A DNA stretch of 27,051 nucleotides from Porphyromonadaceae bacterium UBA4277 (GCA_002395965.1 DGVT01000076.1:31047-58097); one strand, 5' to 3'. Positions 17,396 through 25,027 are shown, counted from the stretch's first letter. Notes: generated by a model from the letters alone, not told the origin. Numbers and translations: made by a program.

Positions 17396-17425
17396 ATATA
17401 GGTGTGCCTCGAGGCGCACCTATAT
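17396..17425 (+). terminator. Stable hairpin between the two ftsZ genes
   Basis: A 13-bp stem (17396-17408 with 17413-17425, one G-U pair) closed by a TCGA loop, 29 bases after the first ftsZ stop and 22 before the second ftsZ start. Only TTT followed by AACC comes next, so it is a weak or partial terminator at best. It could attenuate transcription or shield the upstream mRNA end, setting unequal levels of the two proteins. Confidence 0.6.
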
Positions 17426-17447
17426 TTAACCACCTTATAACTCTATC

Positions 17448-18686
17448 ATGAAAAAAATGCAATCTCCCGACCTAAATGAAATCAGCCGTGACCCTGGATT
17501 TCAAGACGCCGTGCAACCGACACAAAAAGATATAAAAGTAATTGGAGTTGGCGGTGGTGGTGTGAATGCTGCATCACGAATTTATGAGCAGTTGAAAGAC
17601 AGCGTGAGTTACGCTATTATCAATACCGACAGCGCTTCGCTAAGAGCGTCAGACGTGCCCATCAAGCTATGCATCGGCCCCGGGCGGGGAGCTGGTGACA
17701 ATCCTGACAAAGCCAGGGAATTAGCACACGAATGTGAAGAAAAAATCGGCGCTCTGCTTGACGACGGCACCCAGTTAGTGTTCATTACGGCAAGCATGGG
17801 TGGAGGCACCGGAACCGGTGCTGCGCCTGTCGTTGCAAAAGTTGCCCACGAGAAAGGAATTCTCACCATAGGTGTGGTAACCATCCCCTTCCACTTCGAG
17901 GGACGGTTGAAAATCAGCAAAGCACTAAAAGGAGCTGAACTCATGAGCCAGTATGTGGATGCCCTTATCATGATCGACAATCAAAAGCTGATTGAATGCT
18001 ACCCTGACGATGATATGACCGACAACTTTGCAAAAGCCGACGAGACTCTTGCGCAGGCCGTAACCAGCATTAGCAACCTGATTAACACCGTAGGATACTG
18101 GAATATCGACCTCAACGATGTGAACACCACATTGCGGCAAAGCCATGGGGCGATTATAAGCACGGGGACAGGCTCGGGGAAAAACCGCGTGACACAAGCC
18201 ATCAACAATGCCCTTGAATCACCACTGGTGAAAAACAGAGACGTGTATAACTCATCCAAGTTGCTTATCACGATTTTCGCAAGCTCTAAGGCCGGCCACG
18301 GGCTGAATGCTGCCGAGGTCAAGGAGATAGAAGACTTCAAGAACCATTTCAAAAACGAGCCTTCACAGAAAACGGGATGGTACTTCGATGATTCACTTGA
18401 CGACGACGTGAAATTCACAATCCTGGCAGCAGGATTCAGCATTGACTTCGACAACGAATTGGAACAGCCCAAATACATCATTCTCAAGCCTGACGAACTC
18501 GACGACGACAACGCTATCGAAATAATTGAGCGCACACCCGCTTTCAAGCGTGATCCCGACAAGAAGAAAGCCATCGAGGAAAAACGCCTTCAACGTCAGA
18601 ACAATGCCCGTAAGACAGGGGCCACCACCGCAACTAACTCAAAGCCAAGCACTCCCGCCACCATCGACTTCGGCGCCGGCGACTGA
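17448..18686 (+). CDS. Second, divergent FtsZ paralog (FtsZ2)
   Basis: A second complete FtsZ of 412 residues directly after the first. Kept features: GVGGGGVNAA loop near 26-35, tubulin signature GGGTGTG at 118-124 and T7 loop NIDLND at 219-224, so GTP binding and hydrolysis look possible. Differences from copy one: a short N-terminus, a 4-residue deletion before the T3 loop (IGPGRGAGDNP against IGPNTTKGLGAGNIP), different residues between the two T7-region acids, and almost no linker after the core. The C-terminal module (ERTPAFKR, KKKAIEEKRLQRQ, final TIDFGAGD) is nearly the same in both. Base usage is visibly more AT-rich than in copy one. The role could be a co-polymer, a regulator or a stage-specific ring protein; I cannot tell. 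Confidence 0.93.
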   Translation: MKKMQSPDLNEISRDPGFQDAVQPTQKDIKVIGVGGGGVNAASRIYEQLKDSVSYAIINTDSASLRASDVPIKLCIGPGRGAGDNPDKARELAHECEEKIGALLDDGTQLVFITASMGGGTGTGAAPVVAKVAHEKGILTIGVVTIPFHFEGRLKISKALKGAELMSQYVDALIMIDNQKLIECYPDDDMTDNFAKADETLAQAVTSISNLINTVGYWNIDLNDVNTTLRQSHGAIISTGTGSGKNRVTQAINNALESPLVKNRDVYNSSKLLITIFASSKAGHGLNAAEVKEIEDFKNHFKNEPSQKTGWYFDDSLDDDVKFTILAAGFSIDFDNELEQPKYIILKPDELDDDNAIEIIERTPAFKRDPDKKKAIEEKRLQRQNNARKTGATTATNSKPSTPATIDFGAGD

Positions 18687-18717
18687 AATTCTCATGCAGA
18701 TCTTGCAGGATGGAAAG

Positions 18718-19352
18718 AGACAAAAGCACAAAGGCTGCAGAAGCACAAAACTATAATAATTGACAATGGACAATGGATAATGGATAATTGGGGCTGACGT
18801 GATTATCTCACAGAAGCACAAAAGAGACAAAAGTACAAATTAATTGATAATTGATATTAGTGCTGAAAGCACGGCAGATTATAGGCAGGGGTGGAGTGTG
18901 ATTGCACTTCACCCCTGGTTTCACACCCTTCGGGTGCTCCAAGCCAATTCCTAATTCATAATTCATCATTACTCTGCATTTGACCTTGCCATATATTACT
19001 CAAGAGTCTAAATTAGCAATCAGAAATGCCACCCTTGCAAGACACGTTACTAAGTCAGTCTGGGAGGTAACCTCTGAAATGTTAACGAATGCAAACTTCT
19101 GGAACACCCGTAACAGCCGTTTCCCTTGTTTCCTTTGTTTCCTCTGTAAGTTCTGAAACTCTGTAAGATAAAAATCAGCTTAATCTGTAAAATCTGCATG
19201 AGAACTTAGCGTTGCATCGCGGCTTATGTCACTTGGTGTCTTAAACTCATGGAGATTTTGCCGATTATACAGATTTTAGGCTGAGGCCGCCTGTCGGCAG
19301 GAAATCATGAATTTTGAATAATTTCCATGCGTAGCGTGCCCGTTACATTGCG
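18718..19352. repeat. Long direct repeat, copy A
   Basis: Non-coding segment starting 31 bases after the FtsZ2 stop and repeated at 21289-21907. The core 18786-19352 aligns with 21341-21907 without any gap (567 bases each) and with about a dozen substitutions by eye. It carries a 13-bp-stem hairpin, a smaller CACCC/GGGTG hairpin and runs such as gtttcccttgtttcctttg. All frames are broken by stops in at least one copy, and there is no transposase or terminal inverted repeat. Confidence 0.9.
18886..18917. other. 13-bp stem hairpin in repeat copy A
   Basis: CAGGGGTGGAGTG (18886-18898), a 6-base loop, then its near-complement (18905-18917, one G-U pair in RNA). A second hairpin, CACCC-TTC-GGGTG, follows at 18924-18936. 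Both are unchanged in copy B, although nearby bases differ. They may act as a terminator of the upstream gene. Confidence 0.6.
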
Positions 19353-19572
19353 CCCCCGGCAACAATCCGTCTCTACCAACTCGCTGGAGGCGAGCACTAA
19401 TAAAGGTGAGTATTTAAGTGTGAAGTGTTAAGTGGGCTCGCGCTTGTCGTCCTCACACCGATTGCACACAGAGTTTTTAGACTATAAGTTACATAAGAGC
19501 ACATTGCACAAAATGCGGACTGTTGTTTTCGGTTGTTTGCAATGTAAAAATTTCCAAAAAGTAGTGATATTC
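19353..19572. other. Unique non-coding stretch between repeat A and the LRR-gene promoter
   Basis: I see no gene, no strong hairpin and no further copy of the flanking repeat in this stretch. The first part (to about 19450) is GC-balanced; the rest becomes AT-rich towards the promoter of the BspA-like gene. Confidence 0.5.
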
Positions 19573-19603
19573 TTGTTTTTTTGAATTGTTTTATCTATTT
19601 TTG
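19573..19603 (+). promoter_or_regulatory. Promoter of the BspA-like gene
   Basis: TTG (19573-19575), 20 bases, then TATTTTTG (19596-19603) fit the Bacteroidota -33/-7 pattern. It predicts a long 5' untranslated leader of about 135 bases, AT-rich, before the ATG at 19748. The gene is thus probably transcribed independently of the ftsZ genes. Confidence 0.55.
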
Positions 19604-19747
19604 CAGTGTTATATGAGAAAGTTGCTCTATATAGCGCTGGATTTGATTTACAAGTTGCATTTTTCAAATAATATCTGGTAGTTCCAAATTATTTTTTATT
19701 TGTGCAGAAAATTCACTCGAATGAATAATTCTTAAATCAATATAATT

Positions 19748-21256
19748 ATGAAACCATCAAGATTCCTTTTGCTTTTTGGATGTATAGTTCTTGCAAGCCT
19801 TACTGGCACTTTTGCCCTGACGGTAGAAATTGACGGTATCAACTATGATATCAACGCTGAGTCGCAGACTGCTGTCGTGGTACACGGCAACTATAGTGGT
19901 GATGTGAGTATCATGCACCACATCACCTATCTATCAAAGGATATTACTGTGACCAAAATAAACTATGGTGCTTTCGACAATACCCAAATAACATCGCTCA
20001 CCATTGACGACGGTGTGACAATAGACAACCTGCCGACAAACTGCCCACAGCTCACCGATATCACCTTGCCCTCAACTCAAGAGGCCATCTCGGGTGATTG
20101 CAACTGTCCCAAACTGACATCGATAGTCATTCCCGAGGGTTTGAAAACCATCTACAACGGCACCTTTCGCCATGCAACAGCACTAACATCCATCACACTG
20201 CCTTCTACGATAACTAGCTTAGGCATTATAGGCAGTGAAGAAATGAATGAAATTATGCTTGCCGACGATGCTACAAGCCTCATGGTTAATGGCGGCTGGG
20301 TGACCGATGCCACAGGTACGGTGCTGGTGGGTGGTCTCTACAGCAATGTAGCAGCGGGTGTGGTAATCATCCCAGACGGTATTGAGCATGTGCAGTGCTC
20401 ATTTAGCAACCTGACGATTAACCACATTTCACTGCCTGAAACGCTCAAGCAGATGCCTTACTTCTGGGATTGCAACATATCGACCATTATAAGATGGCCT
20501 GAGAGCATCACTACCATCGACAAGAAGTATTTCTCAGGACATCTGAAAGGTCTGGTAATACCACCCACAGTAACTGCTATTAGGGAATATTCACTAGGCT
20601 CAATGTCAAGCTACGATAAGTTGCAACTCGATGAACTCATCTTTGAGGACGGCATCTCCCCTATAACTGTAGGTTGCCTGTTTGCTGATTTCTACGATAC
20701 CGGACTCACCACGTTCAACTCTCTGAAACGATTATACTTGGGACGAAACATTGACTTCGCACCCGAACACACCACGGTAACATCGGGTAGCATAACTTGG
20801 GATGTAACTGATGATTGCATCTTCGGCACACAGTATCCTGAGGTGCTTGGTATTGGAAAATACTTTGACTGCGAGAATAGCTTCCCATCTACGGTCTATA
20901 GGTCTAAGCTCGACACTCTTGCCGTGCACAAGCCCATGCCTCCATTTTGGAATCCATACGACATCTCCGGTGATCGCTTCATGGCCACGAAATTAATTGT
21001 GCCTATCGGCTCCAAGGAGAAGTTTGAGAATAATGACTGGTGGGGAAAGTTCTGGGAAATTCAAGAAAAAGAATGTGCTGTGCTGGCACCAGGTGATGTT
21101 ACTGGCAACGATATCATCGACGTGGACGACGTGAATGAGGTTATCAGCATGATTTTGAATTATCGCAGCACCAGTGGAATTGCCGACCTGGACGGTAGCG
21201 GCATCGTTGACATCGATGACGTGAACGCACTGATCAACTGCATTCTTTCGAAATAA
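19748..21256 (+). CDS. Secreted BspA-like leucine-rich-repeat protein with C-terminal dockerin-like domain
   Basis: A 502-residue exported protein. Residues 1-23 form a signal peptide ending SLTGTFA. The body contains irregular BspA-type (LRR_5) repeats, recognisable as LTSITLPSTITSLG, LTSIVIPEGLKTI, ISLPETLKQMP and LKGLVIPPTVTAI. The last 54 residues hold two calcium-loop-like units (GDVTGNDIIDVDDVN and ADLDGSGIVDIDDVN) that match type-I dockerin repeats. BspA-like proteins often bind host or cell-surface ligands; a dockerin usually pairs with a cohesin. No type IX secretion sorting domain is apparent. The gene lies between two copies of a 567-base repeat core and has its own promoter. It looks like an accessory gene placed between ftsZ and yqeY. 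Confidence 0.85.
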   Translation: MKPSRFLLLFGCIVLASLTGTFALTVEIDGINYDINAESQTAVVVHGNYSGDVSIMHHITYLSKDITVTKINYGAFDNTQITSLTIDDGVTIDNLPTNCPQLTDITLPSTQEAISGDCNCPKLTSIVIPEGLKTIYNGTFRHATALTSITLPSTITSLGIIGSEEMNEIMLADDATSLMVNGGWVTDATGTVLVGGLYSNVAAGVVIIPDGIEHVQCSFSNLTINHISLPETLKQMPYFWDCNISTIIRWPESITTIDKKYFSGHLKGLVIPPTVTAIREYSLGSMSSYDKLQLDELIFEDGISPITVGCLFADFYDTGLTTFNSLKRLYLGRNIDFAPEHTTVTSGSITWDVTDDCIFGTQYPEVLGIGKYFDCENSFPSTVYRSKLDTLAVHKPMPPFWNPYDISGDRFMATKLIVPIGSKEKFENNDWWGKFWEIQEKECAVLAPGDVTGNDIIDVDDVNEVISMILNYRSTSGIADLDGSGIVDIDDVNALINCILSK

Positions 21257-21288
21257 TTCATAATGAATTATGAGCTGACGCCAAAAAT

Positions 21289-21907
21289 AGACAAAAGCAC
21301 AAAGGCTTTTAATAATTGACAATGGATAATTGGACTGGATAATTGGGGCTGACGAGATTATCTCACAGAAGCACAAAAGAGACAAAAGTACAAATTAATT
21401 GATAATTGATATTAGTGCTGAAAGCACGGCAGATTATAGGCAGGGGTGGAGTGTGATTGCACTTCACCCCTGGTTTCACACCCTTCGGGTGCTCCAAGCC
21501 AATCCCTAATTCAGAATTCATCATTACTCTGCATTTGACCTTGCCATATATTACTCAAGAGTCAAAATTAGCAATCAGAAATGCCACCCTTGCAAGACAC
21601 GTTACTAAGTCAGTCTGGGATGTAACCTCTGAAATGTTAACGAATGCAAACTTCTGGAACACCCGTAACAGCCGTTTCCCTTGTTTCCTTTGTTTCCTCT
21701 GTAAGTTCTGAAACTCTGTAAGATAATAATCAGCTTAATCTGTAAAATCTGCATGAGAACTTAGCGTTGCATCGCGGCTTATGTCACTTGGTGTCTTAAA
21801 CTCATGGAGATTTTGCCGATTATACAGATTTTAGGCTGAGGCCGCCTGTCGGCAGGAAATCATGAATTTTGAATAATTTCCACGCTCAGCGTGCCCATTA
21901 CATCGCG
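21289..21907. repeat. Long direct repeat, copy B
   Basis: Second copy of the repeat at 18718-19352, starting 32 bases after the stop of the BspA-like gene; ungapped core 21341-21907. The first 50 bases differ by small insertions and deletions. Like copy A it starts shortly after a stop codon, as if it were a 3' untranslated module travelling with the gene before it. Confidence 0.9.
21441..21472. other. 13-bp stem hairpin in repeat copy B
   Basis: Same hairpin as at 18886-18917, unchanged in sequence. It lies about 185 bases after the stop of the BspA-like gene and may end its transcript. Confidence 0.6.
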
Positions 21908-22003
21908 GCTTATCAATTTGCGACAGCCCCCCTAAAAGCGCCTAAAATCGAGAGCCTGAAAATTTTATGTCAGCGCGATGCACCCCATATTGATTTTTTA
22001 TTG

Positions 22004-22011
22004 TAATTTTG
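22004..22011 (+). promoter_or_regulatory. -7 promoter element of yqeY
   Basis: TAATTTTG matches the TAnnTTTG consensus 60 bases before the yqeY ATG. A properly spaced -33 box was not found. The position just after repeat B suggests that yqeY has regained its own promoter after being separated from ftsZ. Confidence 0.45.
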
Positions 22012-22071
22012 CTGATTATTGCAGGCGGCGATGCGCCTTTAGCAAATTTGAAACAATAAAGAATAACAGTT

Positions 22072-22521
22072 ATGGCAATTTTTGAACAAGTGAATGCAGG
22101 CATCAAGGCTGCCATGCTCGCACGCGACAAAGTGCGCCTGACAGCACTGCAAGGCATTAAGGCTGAGCTGCTTCTCATCAAGACCCAGCCCGGAAACAAT
22201 GGCGAAGTTAGCGACGAGAACGCGTTGAAAACGCTCATTCGCATGGCAAAACAACGCAAGGAGAGTGCACAGATCTATACCGACCAAAATCGCGCCGACC
22301 TGGCACAGGAAGAGTTGGCACAAGCTGCCGTAATCGACGAATTCCTGCCCAAGCCTCTCACCGACGAAGAACTCACCCAGGCACTGAAAGACATCATTGC
22401 CCAGACCGGTGCTGCCGGTATGAAGGACATGGGTAAGGTCATGGGTGTGGCAACGAAGCAACTTGCCGGCCGCGCCGATGGCAAAGCCATCTCTGCCAAG
22501 GTGCGCCAGCTGCTTGCATAA
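22072..22521 (+). CDS. yqeY: GatB/YqeY domain protein
   Basis: A 149-residue soluble protein, the full usual length of the YqeY family. The family is related to the C-terminal tRNA-binding region of GatB (amidotransferase subunit) and its exact role is unknown. Recognisable stretches are the ARDKVRLTALQGIKAEL helix, the AKQRKESAQIY segment, EEFLPKPLT-like wording (IDEFLPKPLTDEEL), and the closing GMKDMGKVMG and GRADGKAISAKVRQLL. In several Bacteroidales, to my knowledge, this gene directly follows ftsZ, so its distance here suggests an insertion. It is followed by a repeat-rich leader and serS. Confidence 0.92.
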   Translation: MAIFEQVNAGIKAAMLARDKVRLTALQGIKAELLLIKTQPGNNGEVSDENALKTLIRMAKQRKESAQIYTDQNRADLAQEELAQAAVIDEFLPKPLTDEELTQALKDIIAQTGAAGMKDMGKVMGVATKQLAGRADGKAISAKVRQLLA

Positions 22522-22548
22522 GCAATAATGAATGATTAATAGTGAGCT

Positions 22549-22719
22549 GCATCGCGTACTTGGTAGCTTCCAGCTCGTAGCTCGTAGCTTGTAGCTCGTA
22601 GCTAAACATGCGTCAGCCAGCTTGTTTACTCGTTTACTTGTCTGCTTGTTTACTCGTTTACTTGTCTGCTTGTTTACTAAAAAAACCTCGTTTACTAAAA
22701 AAAGCTCGTTTACTAAAAC
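22549..22719 (+). repeat. Tandem-repeat leader upstream of serS
   Basis: Holds GCATCGCG (22549-22556, also before mraY), a 7-base unit agctcgt repeated four times (22572-22599), a 24-base unit starting gcttgtttactcgttta repeated twice plus a partial copy (22620 onward), and two copies of tcgtttactaaaa (22688-22718). The last units are the same words found at the end of the mraY and murC leaders and again stop about 13 bases before the start codon. Confidence 0.75.
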
Positions 22720-22731
22720 AAACACAACATA

Positions 22732-24018
22732 ATGTTAACATTACAACTGATTAATGAAAATCCCGAAGAGGTGATTGCACGTTTGGCCGTGAAGCACTTC
22801 GACGGACGTGAGCCCATCATGCGAGTGGTGGAACTCGACAAAGAACGCCGTGCCTCACAAAAGCTGCGCGACGACAACTCAGCACAACTCAACAAACTGG
22901 CAGCTCAGATAGGTGCTCTCATGAAGCAAGGACAGCGCGACCAGGCCGAGCAAGTGAAAGCTCAGGTTGCCGAGCTCAAGACTGCCAACAAGGAAATTGA
23001 AGACAAAGTGAAGGCTACCGAGGCAGCTATCGAGGAAATACTGCTCTCGGTGCCCAACGTGCCATACAGTGGAGTGCCCGAAGGCCGCACTGCCGACGAC
23101 AACATCGTGGAAAAAACCGGCGGCCCGATGCCCGACCTTCCTGCCGACGCCCTGCCTCACTGGGACCTCGCCAAGAAGTACAACCTCATCGACTTTGACT
23201 TAGGCGTGAAAATCACCGGTGCCGGCTTCCCCGTCTATATGGGCAAAGGCGCCCGGCTGCAACGCGCACTCATCCAGTTCTTCCTCGACGAGGCTGGCAA
23301 GGCAGGGTACCTTGAGGTGCAACCGCCCTATGTGGTAAACGAAGACTCCGGTCGCGGCACCGGCCAGTTGCCCGACAAGGAAGGGCAGATGTACCACTGC
23401 CAGGTAGATAACTTCTATCTCATTCCCACTGCCGAGGTGCCCGTGACCAACATCTTCCGCGATGTGATTCTCGATGAAAGTGAATTGCCCGTCAAGCGTT
23501 GTGCCTACTCGGCATGTTTCCGCAGAGAGGCGGGTTCGTACGGTAAGGATGTGCGAGGATTGAATCGTCTGCATCAGTTCGATAAGGTTGAAATCGTACG
23601 CATAGACACTCCGCAGCACTCGTATGAAAGTCTCGACGAGATGCTTGTTCACGTGGAAGGTCTGATGAAGCAACTTGAGCTGCCTTATCGCATCTTGCGT
23701 CTCTGCGGTGGCGACATGAGTTTCACCAGTGCGATATGCTATGACTTCGAAGTGTGGAGCGCAGCACAGGAGCGTTGGCTGGAAGTGTCTTCCGTCAGCA
23801 ACTTCGAGAGCTATCAGGCAAACCGCTTGAAGTGCCGTTATCGCCGTGCCGAGGACAAGAAAATAGAGCTGTGTCACACCTTGAATGGTTCGGCATTGGC
23901 ATTGCCGCGCATCGTTGCTGCGATTATCGAGAACAACCAGACACCGGAAGGCATTCGCATACCGAAATGTCTCGTGCCGTATTGTGGCTTCGAAATACTC
24001 GACGATAAGAATTTCTGA
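22732..24018 (+). CDS. serS: Serine--tRNA ligase SerS
   Basis: Class II aminoacyl-tRNA synthetase charging tRNA-Ser. The 428 residues include an N-terminal long coiled-coil arm (about 30-105, rich in Lys, Glu and Gln), which in known SerRS grips the tRNA, and a catalytic core with TAEVPVTN, motif 2 starting CFRREAGSYGKD (Cys262), the VSSVSNFESYQ stretch and motif 3 around GSALALPR (386-393). The start ATG follows the repeat leader directly. Codon choice appears to change around 23480-23560: Pro is mostly CCC before and mostly CCG after, Ser shifts from AGC to TCG/AGT. A strong terminator follows. Confidence 0.96.
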   Translation: MLTLQLINENPEEVIARLAVKHFDGREPIMRVVELDKERRASQKLRDDNSAQLNKLAAQIGALMKQGQRDQAEQVKAQVAELKTANKEIEDKVKATEAAIEEILLSVPNVPYSGVPEGRTADDNIVEKTGGPMPDLPADALPHWDLAKKYNLIDFDLGVKITGAGFPVYMGKGARLQRALIQFFLDEAGKAGYLEVQPPYVVNEDSGRGTGQLPDKEGQMYHCQVDNFYLIPTAEVPVTNIFRDVILDESELPVKRCAYSACFRREAGSYGKDVRGLNRLHQFDKVEIVRIDTPQHSYESLDEMLVHVEGLMKQLELPYRILRLCGGDMSFTSAICYDFEVWSAAQERWLEVSSVSNFESYQANRLKCRYRRAEDKKIELCHTLNGSALALPRIVAAIIENNQTPEGIRIPKCLVPYCGFEILDDKNF

Positions 24019-24035
24019 TACAAACAGTATATGAC

Positions 24036-24072
24036 AAAAGCCTGTCTTCGCAGAAAGAAGACAGGCTTTTTT
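24036..24072 (+). terminator. Factor-independent terminator between serS and the convergent methyltransferase gene
   Basis: A perfect 14-bp stem (24036-24049 with 24057-24070), 7-base loop and a T-run of six (24067-24072). The A-run on the left arm would give a shorter T-run on the minus strand, so it may serve both convergent genes. It is the only classical terminator in the window. Confidence 0.92.
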
Positions 24073-24120
24073 ATTGCTAAACGGCATGTTAAAGCATTGT
24101 AAACGGCATGTTTGCGACGG

Positions 24121-24930
24121 CTAAACGTGGTGTTTGCGCAATTCCCAGAAAGCTACGGCAGCCGCTGCCGACACGTTGAGCGAATCTACGTGGTAGGACA
24201 TCGGGATGCGAACGACATAATCGGCTTCGGAAATGGTCTTTTCTGGCAGTCCGTCGCCTTCCGTTCCCATAATGACAGCCAGGCGTTCTTCGTCTTTCAG
24301 GCGAGGGTCGTCGAGCGCGACGGCTTGCTCGGAAAGCGCCATGGCTGCTGTCTTGAAACCGTATTGGTGCAAACTCGTTGCGGGTTCGTCCAACCACGTC
24401 CAGGGTATCAGGAATACACTCCCCATGGACACGCGGACGGCACGGCGGTTCAGCGGGTCGCACGAATCTTTTGTGAGCAATACAGCGTCCATTCCAAGCG
24501 CCGCTGCCGAGCGGAATATTCCGCCGATGTTCGTCGTGTCGCTCACTCCCTCGATGACAACGATGCGGCGCGCATCCTTGCACAGCGTTTCCACGTCGGG
24601 AAGTTGTTTTCTCCGCATCGCACAAAGGACGCCTCTCGTGAGTGTGTAGCCCGTCAGCTGTGCGAGCAGTTCGCGGCTTCCCGTATATACAGGGACTCCT
24701 TCGCAGCGCTTGAGCACCTCTGCCGCGTCGCCTTCGATGTGTCGGCGTTCACACAAGACGGAGAGGGGTTCATATCCGGCGGCGAGTGCCACCTTGATGA
24801 CTTTGGGACTCTCGGCTATGAAGATGCCGTCTTCCATGTGTAGGCGGTTGCGCAGTTGTGCCTCGGTCAGCGAATGAAACACTTCCACGCCCGGGACGTT
24901 CAGTGACGATATTTCTATGATGTTAGCCAT
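24121..24930 (-). CDS. TrmH/SpoU-family RNA 2'-O-methyltransferase
   Basis: SAM-dependent methyltransferase of the SPOUT superfamily acting on rRNA or tRNA ribose. The 269 residues show the N-terminal substrate-binding part (LRNRLHMEDGIFIAESPK), then the knotted catalytic domain: motif 1 NIGGIFRSA at 134-142 with the conserved Asn and Arg, motif 2 IMGTEGDGL near 220-228 and motif 3 IPMSYHVDSLNVSAAAAV at 242-259. The exact target cannot be read from the sequence; RlmB-, TrmH- and TsnR-like proteins all share these motifs. The gene converges on serS and diverges from miaA, with a -7 box only seven bases before its ATG. Confidence 0.92.
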   Translation of the reverse strand: MANIIEISSLNVPGVEVFHSLTEAQLRNRLHMEDGIFIAESPKVIKVALAAGYEPLSVLCERRHIEGDAAEVLKRCEGVPVYTGSRELLAQLTGYTLTRGVLCAMRRKQLPDVETLCKDARRIVVIEGVSDTTNIGGIFRSAAALGMDAVLLTKDSCDPLNRRAVRVSMGSVFLIPWTWLDEPATSLHQYGFKTAAMALSEQAVALDDPRLKDEERLAVIMGTEGDGLPEKTISEADYVVRIPMSYHVDSLNVSAAAAVAFWELRKHHV

Positions 24931-24937
24931 GCTGTTG

Positions 24938-24945
24938 CAAAGGTA
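24938..24945 (-). promoter_or_regulatory. -7 promoter element of the methyltransferase gene
   Basis: TACCTTTG on the minus strand matches TAnnTTTG exactly. Only seven bases separate it from the ATG at 24930, so transcription should start at or within a few bases of the start codon, giving a leaderless or near-leaderless mRNA. Confidence 0.6.
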
Positions 24946-24996
24946 CGCTTTTTATGCACAAAGCGAGCAATAACGAACGATTTTTCCTTAATAATT

Positions 24997-25027
24997 TTTG
25001 TATTGTCTCGGCTTTTAATTAACTTTG
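24997..25027 (+). promoter_or_regulatory. Promoter of miaA
   Basis: TTTG (24997-25000), 19 bases, then TAACTTTG (25020-25027): a full match to the Bacteroidota -33/-7 pattern. The first in-frame ATG downstream is at 25036, eight bases after the box. A TTG start at 25003 would lie inside the promoter and can be excluded. Confidence 0.65.

Noticed and set aside
18639..18830. Minus-strand frame spanning the start of repeat A, similar to one in 20993-21385
   Set aside because: The similarity comes only from the repeated DNA; the frames have no common start or end and overlap real genes.
21457..21711. An 84-codon open frame inside repeat copy B that could be a small protein
   Set aside because: It begins at a TTG within a hairpin, and the matching frame in copy A has a stop (TAA) after about 22 codons, so it is not conserved as a protein.
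18718..21907. The repeat-gene-repeat block as a composite transposon
   Set aside because: No transposase or recombinase gene, no terminal inverted repeats in the repeat copies and no target-site duplication seen.
22572..22719. The serS leader repeats as a CRISPR array
   Set aside because: Units are 7 and 24 bases, directly adjacent without spacers, and no cas genes are present.
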